NCBI GenBank assembly: GCA_003161495.1
Contig: PMOP01000221.1
Location: forward strand, 1 to 5,475
Direction of reading: 5' to 3'
From: Acidobacteriota bacterium
GTDB taxonomy: Bacteria; Acidobacteriota; Terriglobia; Acidiferrales; UBA7541
DNA: 5,475 bases
Shown here: piece after piece, positions 1 to 3,082 of the stretch
How positions within the stretch are numbered: the first letter of the stretch is position 1
How the letters are laid out: each line of letters starts with the position of its first letter
The notes under the pieces: generated by a model
What the model was told of the DNA's origin: nothing
Database searches by the model: none
Seen by the model: only the letters and a program-made list of their open reading frames with translations
Position numbers and translations under genes: made by a program

Positions 1-141
1 CACGATCTTCAAAGTGCCAAGACCATTGCGGACAGCGTGGCGTTGCTGGATAAGGGAAAAGTGGTGATGCAAGGCAGCTTCAGGGAGCTGGCCGAAAGCA
101 GCGATGATCTTGTTCGGGAATTTTTCAAGAGGGATTCGTAA
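1..141 (+). CDS. ABC transporter ATP-binding protein, C-terminal end (MlaF/Mkl-like), partial
   Basis: Only the last 46 residues lie in the window, read in frame from base 1 to the TAA at 139-141. The fragment opens with HDLQSAKTIADSVALLDKGK, which matches the stretch after Walker B in ABC ATPases. The His encoded by bases 1-3 is the expected switch (H-loop) histidine, followed by the usual 'aDrva.L..G.v...G...el' pattern and a short tail ending in FFKRDS. This type of tail, directly followed by an MCE-domain gene, is what is seen for the ATPase of Mla-type lipid transporters, where it energises phospholipid movement at the inner membrane. The Mla assignment rests mainly on the neighbour; from the fragment alone it could be any ABC ATPase. 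The stop codon overlaps the ribosome-binding site of the next gene, implying one operon. Confidence 0.85.
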   Translation, partial: HDLQSAKTIADSVALLDKGKVVMQGSFRELAESSDDLVREFFKRDS

Positions 142-145
142 GGAG
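140..145 (+). promoter_or_regulatory. Ribosome-binding site of the MCE gene, overlapping the upstream stop codon
   Basis: AAGGAG lies 5 nt before the ATG at 151 and shares bases with the TAA stop of the ABC ATPase (139-141). It fixes the MCE start codon and suggests translational coupling of the two genes. Confidence 0.85.
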
Positions 146-150
146 TCGAT

Positions 151-1281
151 ATGTCAAGAGCGGCACGCCTGGGAGCCTTTATTATCGCGGCACTGGCAAT
201 TCTCGCGTCAGGGATTTTTTTCATCGGCGGAAAACAATATTTGTTTTCGTCAACGTACAGGCTGAATACAAAGTTCAGCAGCGTGGTTGGCCTGGATTCG
301 GGCGCCGACGTTCGGGTAGGCGGCGTGCACAGCGGGTCGGTCCGCAGCGTGACGCTGCCGAGCAAACCCACGGATCAAATCACGGTGGCGATGGATCTGG
401 ACAGTTCGACCCACAGCATCATCAAGCAGGATTCGGTAGCTACGCTCGAAACCGAGGGACTCCTCGGCAATGAATTTATTGCAATTTCGTTTGGATCCGC
501 GAATGGACCGAACGTCGCCGATGGAGGCACGATTGGCAGCGAACCGCCGCTGGAATTGTCGGCTCTCTTTAAGAAAGCAAACGTGTTATTGGATAGCAGC
601 CAGGCGGCGCTCGCGAATGTCACCGTGGCGTCGGCCAATGTGAGCTCAATTACTTCCAAAATCGACCACGGACAGGGCACCATTGCCTCGCTGATTAACG
701 ACAAAAAGATCTACACCCAATTGGACCAGACGACGGTCGGATTGCGAGACACCGTAATCAAGGCGCAAGCGGGAGTTACCGATTTTCAGGAAGACATGGA
801 AGCGCTCAAGAAGAATTTCCTGCTGCGCGGGTATTTCAAGGATCGTGGTTATGAAAATTCCGCGGACCTGGTGAAAAACGAAATCGCAAATCTTCCCAAT
901 GTGGAGCCGCTGAAAACATTTACCTTCGATGCCAGGAAGCTCTTTGACAAAGTGGATACCGCCAAACCTAAAAACCAGAAAACCTTGCGTGCCGCCGGTC
1001 AGTACCTGGCCGACAATGAGTTCGGAGTCGCGGTCATCGTCGTTTCCACGAGCATGGCGGGAGATGCGGAGAAAGATTTGGTGCTGACCCAGGCTCGCGC
1101 CGTGGTGGTCCGCCAGTACCTTATCGAGAATTTCGGCTTTGATGACGCGGAGCTGAAGACTTTAGGAGTCGGCAAGAAAGATGGATCCAGCGTGGACGGC
1201 TGGGGAAGTGTTGATATTCTTATTTATCCCCCAGATACAAATGTCTCCGCTGACTCGCAATCCGTCACGGATAAGCGGTAG
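151..1281 (+). CDS. MlaD-like MCE protein with C-terminal OmpA-like domain
   Basis: A 376-residue protein, probably the substrate-binding component of an Mla-type lipid ABC transporter, anchored in the inner membrane and facing the periplasm. Residues 8-28 form one hydrophobic segment that is an uncleaved anchor. Residues ~36-117 are an MCE/MlaD domain, with the characteristic 'GLDSGADVRVGGVHSGSV' core and 'ATLETEGLLGNEFIAIS' end. Residues ~138-222 are helical, Ala/Gln/Asp-rich and include the MCE-family GQGTIASLINDKKIY motif. A link KKNFLLRGYFKDRGYE (220-235) precedes an OmpA-like region (~255-359). In that region ARAVVVRQYL (315-324) matches the conserved RA..V...L helix, but the Asp normally 15 residues before the Arg is Ser301. 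Ordinary MlaD proteins are much shorter, so the C-terminal domain is an addition, seen (from memory) in other acidobacterial MCE proteins. It may bridge the transporter to peptidoglycan; that is inference. The start is set by the SD at 140-145. Confidence 0.9.
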   Translation: MSRAARLGAFIIAALAILASGIFFIGGKQYLFSSTYRLNTKFSSVVGLDSGADVRVGGVHSGSVRSVTLPSKPTDQITVAMDLDSSTHSIIKQDSVATLETEGLLGNEFIAISFGSANGPNVADGGTIGSEPPLELSALFKKANVLLDSSQAALANVTVASANVSSITSKIDHGQGTIASLINDKKIYTQLDQTTVGLRDTVIKAQAGVTDFQEDMEALKKNFLLRGYFKDRGYENSADLVKNEIANLPNVEPLKTFTFDARKLFDKVDTAKPKNQKTLRAAGQYLADNEFGVAVIVVSTSMAGDAEKDLVLTQARAVVVRQYLIENFGFDDAELKTLGVGKKDGSSVDGWGSVDILIYPPDTNVSADSQSVTDKR

Positions 1282-1300
1282 GATTCGCGGAAGCGAAACC
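1281..1300 (+). other. Small hairpin at the MCE stop codon
   Basis: The sequence forms GG-A-TTCGC, loop GGAA, GCGAA-A-CC: a 5-bp stem closed by a GNRA-type tetraloop, with two more G-C pairs beyond an A-A mismatch. It starts on the last base of the TAG stop. No T-run follows, so it is not a classical intrinsic terminator. It could protect the mRNA 3' end or mark the operon end, or be chance. Confidence 0.25.
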
Positions 1301-1311
1301 TCTGGATCGCT

Positions 1312-1415
1312 TCTGCATCACGACGACCGGCGTGACGACACGCGTATGATCGCCGCCGCGGCCCGATAACGAACTCTCTTCTCCTGATCATCCAGCAGCG
1401 GTGCGAGAATCTTGA
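1312..1415. repeat. Direct repeat, copy A (HEAT 3' end)
   Basis: About 103 bp nearly identical to 1670-1773 (five substitutions, no indels, same orientation). Both copies begin with TCTGCATCAC just past the HEAT stop codon. To the left of that shared point copy A abuts the MCE-gene flank and copy B abuts the Fic relic, so this point is a recombination boundary. Confidence 0.9.
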
Positions 1416-1443
1416 GGCCCACAGCGCCTGCGCTGCGACAAAT
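1318..1443 (-). pseudogene. Decayed, internally deleted copy of the HEAT-gene 3' end
   Basis: Bases 1312-1415 repeat 1670-1773 at a constant offset of 358 with five mismatches and no gaps. This covers the last ~32 codons of the intact HEAT gene, including its stop (here at 1318-1320) and 6 bases beyond. Bases 1416-1443 then match 2144-2171 (26 of 28), which encode the F-A-A-A-Q-A-L-W-A region near residues 160-168 of the intact protein. The copy is therefore the HEAT gene minus the equivalent of 1774-2143 (370 bp). Because 370 is not a multiple of three, the two pieces are out of frame. All homology to the HEAT gene that I can see stops at 1443, so the copy also lacks its 5' half and promoter. 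Most substitutions look like drift after duplication. I expect no protein from it. Confidence 0.8.
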
Positions 1444-1453
1444 AGCCATAATT

Positions 1454-1522
1454 TTGCTATTAAAGCTAACCAGCTTACGCTTTAATACGAAACGGGCTTA
1501 TTAAAGCGAGCTTGCATAGCAA
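1454..1522. repeat. Nested inverted repeats with three TTAAAGC boxes upstream of the Fic relic
   Basis: An outer imperfect inverted repeat pairs 1454-1467 with 1509-1522 (12 of 14: TTGCTAT-nn-AAGCT against AGCTT-nn-ATAGCAA). Inside it a perfect 9-bp inverted repeat, TATTAAAGC (1458-1466) and GCTTTAATA (1479-1487), encloses a 12-nt loop. A third copy, TTATTAAAGC (1498-1507), lies in direct orientation to the first. The TTAAAGC cores are centred near 1463, 1482 and 1504, about two helical turns apart, and end just before the Fic-like ATG at 1526. This layout is what an operator for a dimeric repressor looks like. A degenerate small mobile element is the alternative. The patch is more AT-rich than its surroundings. 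Confidence 0.6.
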
Positions 1523-1525
1523 CCA

Positions 1526-1693
1526 ATGGCAGACGAAAAACACTCAAGGCTCGGCACCTATGTCTCGACGACCACGGCGGGCGAGACGGTCAAAGCTTTT
1601 GTGCCTCAACCATTGCCTCCAGACCCGCCTGTCGATCTAAGTGGACTATACCAGCAGCTTGACCGAGCATCTGCATCACGGCGCCCGGCGTGA
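1526..1693 (+). pseudogene. Truncated 5' end of a Fic-family gene (Fic N-terminal domain only)
   Basis: Reading from ATG 1526 gives 55 codons to a TGA at 1691-1693. Residues ~9-48 read LGTYVSTTTAGETVKAFVPQ, then PLPPDPPVDLSGLYQQLDRA. This matches the N-terminal domain of Fic/DOC proteins (the PF13784-type start, with its '.v.aFvP.pLPP.PPldl..l...l..A' signature), which normally continues into 'LGRLDG' and then the catalytic HPFxxGNGR motif several hundred residues in all. Here homology ends at the boundary of HEAT repeat copy B (1670), and the last ~7 codons are antisense HEAT DNA. The catalytic Fic core is absent, so no AMP-transferase activity is possible from this piece. I see no strong Shine-Dalgarno before the ATG. 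Intact relatives modify protein hydroxyl side chains, often as toxins or with a DNA-binding domain that autoregulates. Family recognition is by eye. Confidence 0.75.
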
Positions 1694-1773
1694 CGATACG
1701 CGTATGATCGCCGCTGCGGCCCGATAACGAACTCTCTTCTCCTGATCATCCAGCAACGGTGCGAGAATCTTGA
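1670..1773. repeat. Direct repeat, copy B (3' end of the intact HEAT gene)
   Basis: This is the partner of 1312-1415 and forms the genuine C-terminal coding part of the intact HEAT gene on the minus strand. The left boundary falls 6 bases past that gene's stop and coincides with the point where the Fic-like reading frame loses its homology. Confidence 0.9.
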
Positions 1774-2647
1774 CATCGGACATGGAACCATGAACACCGA
1801 GCGCCTCGGCAGCCGCCGCGCGCACGATCCAACTCTTATCTTGTAGCGCTTCGCGTAAAACCTCACGCGCATCGGCGCTTGCATCATCCGCGAGCAGCCG
1901 CGCGGATATTGCGCGAGCCGGCGCTGCCTTATCCTTCGACAGATCTATTGCCGCTGTGACTCCATAACCTGCCGGCCCCAGGAAAAATCCTGCCGCTTGC
2001 TCCGATCCCAATTCGGCGAGCGCCTTGGGATCGTGCATCTCTTCATGGGCCTGATGCAACTCGTCGCGAACCAATCCCATGGAAACCTTGCGGTCGCCCC
2101 CCAAAACACTCAGGAAAAGATCCTGTCCGCTCCGGTCCTCCATGGCCCACAGCGCTTGCGCTGCGGCAAATCTGACGACGGCGGCATTGTCATCCAATGC
2201 GACCTGCAGCTTCGATATCGAGCCACGCGATTTCATAATACCGAGTACCTCAGCCGATGCTTGCCGAACCTCGACATCCTTGTCTTTCAGGCCGTCCTCA
2301 ATCAGCGAAACTGCTTTTTGCTGCAGACCGATTGTGCCCAATGCCACGATCGCCTGCGCGCGGCGGTCATAATTCTTTTCCGCCAGCCCGTCGGCCAGGC
2401 AATCCCACGCTTTGCGCGTCGCTGCGGCAGCAGAAAATGCTGGCGAATCCTTTATTACGGAAGTTGCGACGGAAGGCGAGGCGTCAGGTTCGACTGGTAT
2501 GTCTGCCGCCAACGAATTGGGCTTCGTCAGCGCTGCCTCGGATGCCTGTGTTGATGCAGGCTCCTGCTGCGCGCGCATCGCGGATCCAAACAAAGCCAGC
2601 AGCACCACGATCCCCGTTGTTGTTGCAATTCTGAAGTCTGTACGCAT
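1676..2647 (-). CDS. Exported HEAT-repeat protein
   Basis: A 323-residue protein when started at the ATG at 2645-2647. MRTDFRIATTTGIVVLLALF begins a signal peptide whose likely cleavage is after AMRA (residue 26). A low-complexity Ala/Ser/Pro/Glu linker (27-75) follows. The rest is alpha-helical with HEAT-like repeats at ~80-107, 112-138, 143-170, ~245-286 and 290-318, showing repeated 'D.d..VR..Aa.aLg' cores such as KDKDVEVRQASAEVLG and QDKSWIVRAAAAEALG. Residues ~175-240 are different: GPAGYGVTAAIDLSKD is a Gly-rich insert in the array. HEAT arrays usually mediate protein binding; no catalytic motif is seen and the partner is unknown. AGGAG lies 8 nt before this ATG. A GTG at 2717-2719 in the same frame also has a good SD, giving 347 residues; I prefer the ATG because it leaves a compact signal peptide. 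The 3' end is duplicated at 1312-1415. Confidence 0.85.
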   Translation of the reverse strand: MRTDFRIATTTGIVVLLALFGSAMRAQQEPASTQASEAALTKPNSLAADIPVEPDASPSVATSVIKDSPAFSAAAATRKAWDCLADGLAEKNYDRRAQAIVALGTIGLQQKAVSLIEDGLKDKDVEVRQASAEVLGIMKSRGSISKLQVALDDNAAVVRFAAAQALWAMEDRSGQDLFLSVLGGDRKVSMGLVRDELHQAHEEMHDPKALAELGSEQAAGFFLGPAGYGVTAAIDLSKDKAAPARAISARLLADDASADAREVLREALQDKSWIVRAAAAEALGVHGSMSDVKILAPLLDDQEKRVRYRAAAAIIRVSSRRAP

Positions 2648-2655
2648 TGGAGATT

Positions 2656-2660
2656 CTCCT
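2656..2660 (-). promoter_or_regulatory. Ribosome-binding site for the ATG start of the HEAT gene
   Basis: AGGAG on the minus strand, 8 nt before the ATG at 2645-2647. It supports the shorter start, which places a typical signal peptide at the N-terminus. Confidence 0.65.
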
Positions 2661-2726
2661 ACGTCAAAACGAATTACCGCAACTACGCTCGCTCCAGCGC
2701 GGAATAAGCCGCTTTTCACTTATTTG

Positions 2727-2732
2727 CTCCTC
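2727..2732 (-). promoter_or_regulatory. Second ribosome-binding site, for the alternative GTG start of the HEAT gene
   Basis: GAGGAG on the minus strand, 7 nt before the in-frame GTG at 2717-2719. Starting here adds 24 residues ahead of the signal peptide with no stop codon between the two starts. Either start may be the true one, or both may be used. Confidence 0.5.
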
Positions 2733-2733
2733 T

Positions 2734-2956
2734 GTGTTTTGCTGGAGGGCGTCCGCTAGACGGTACGACCACGTTACCAATGGGCTGGGCATAATTCTGC
2801 TCAAATTTGCACACCCTCAAATGTCGGTTTTGGAAAGGCACATGCAAGGTGGCTCTAAGATTCCAACCCGCAGACTTGGCTACGTTTTAGTTAGGTCGCG
2901 ACCCATCTAAGAGCGCCGCAGGAGTGACTTCATTCGGGTAGCCTCATATAAATTGT
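2734..2956. other. Divergent intergenic region
   Basis: No convincing gene is present between the HEAT gene and the long plus-strand gene. On the minus strand a weak promoter candidate, TTGAGG about 18 bp before AATTAT (near 2795-2818), could drive the HEAT gene. A perfect 10-bp palindrome, GGTCGCGACC, lies at 2894-2903. It is flanked by TTAG on the left (2891-2894) and CTAA on the right (2907-2910). A 29-codon frame at 2821-2910 has no ribosome-binding site worth naming and no recognisable content. Confidence 0.5.
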
Positions 2957-2985
2957 TTGACAAGCGCGACTTTAATGCCAATAAT
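2957..2985 (+). promoter_or_regulatory. Sigma-70 type promoter for the formamidase-like gene
   Basis: TTGACA (2957-2962, perfect -35) is followed after exactly 17 bp by AATAAT (2980-2985, 5 of 6 to the -10 consensus). Transcription would start near 2992, leaving a leader of about 90 nt before the ATG at 3083. It is the best promoter match I see in the window and is correctly oriented. Confidence 0.7.
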
Positions 2986-2990
2986 CCCAC

Positions 2991-3016
2991 CGTTCATTCA
3001 CTTCCCCGAGTGAACG
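2991..3016 (+). promoter_or_regulatory. Dyad at the predicted transcription start
   Basis: CGTTCA (2991-2996) is complementary to TGAACG (3011-3016), and TTCACT (2997-3002) to AGTGAA (3009-3014). The sequence can therefore form a hairpin with a 6-nt loop in more than one register. It sits right at the predicted start of the mRNA, so it could be an operator overlapping +1 or a 5'-end stem that stabilises the transcript. The stem is short and function is inferred. Confidence 0.35.
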
Positions 3017-3072
3017 AAGCAGTTCAATCGCCCTGATCACTTTCGGAAACTCGTTCCGGGCTCAGTGTCCAC

Positions 3073-3078
3073 GGAAGG
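3073..3078 (+). promoter_or_regulatory. Ribosome-binding site of the formamidase-like gene
   Basis: GGAAGG ends 4 nt before the ATG at 3083-3085, a somewhat short but workable spacing. No other ATG lies between the in-frame stop at 3011 and 3083; a GTG at 3065 is the only close alternative. Confidence 0.5.
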
Positions 3079-3082
3079 TGCA

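Noticed and set aside
1281..1300. Hairpin considered as an intrinsic terminator of the MCE operon
   Set aside because: The stem is only 5 bp plus two pairs and no T-run follows, so it is listed as a hairpin rather than as a terminator.
1181..1369. 62-codon plus-strand frame across the MCE stop codon
   Set aside because: Overlaps the MCE gene and the decayed HEAT copy in an unrelated frame; no ribosome-binding site and no homology by eye.
1454..1522. Short spaced repeats considered as a CRISPR array or IS terminal repeats
   Set aside because: The repeat cores are only 7-9 bp, alternate in orientation and have no uniform spacers; no transposase remnant or target-site duplication is visible.
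1997..2554. 185-codon open frame on the plus strand
   Set aside because: Antisense to the HEAT gene, whose minus-strand frame shows regular HEAT repeats and a signal peptide; the plus-strand translation has no coherent pattern.
2821..2910. 29-codon frame starting MSVLERHMQGG in the intergenic region
   Set aside because: Too short, no Shine-Dalgarno and no recognisable content; it overlaps the palindrome at 2894-2903.
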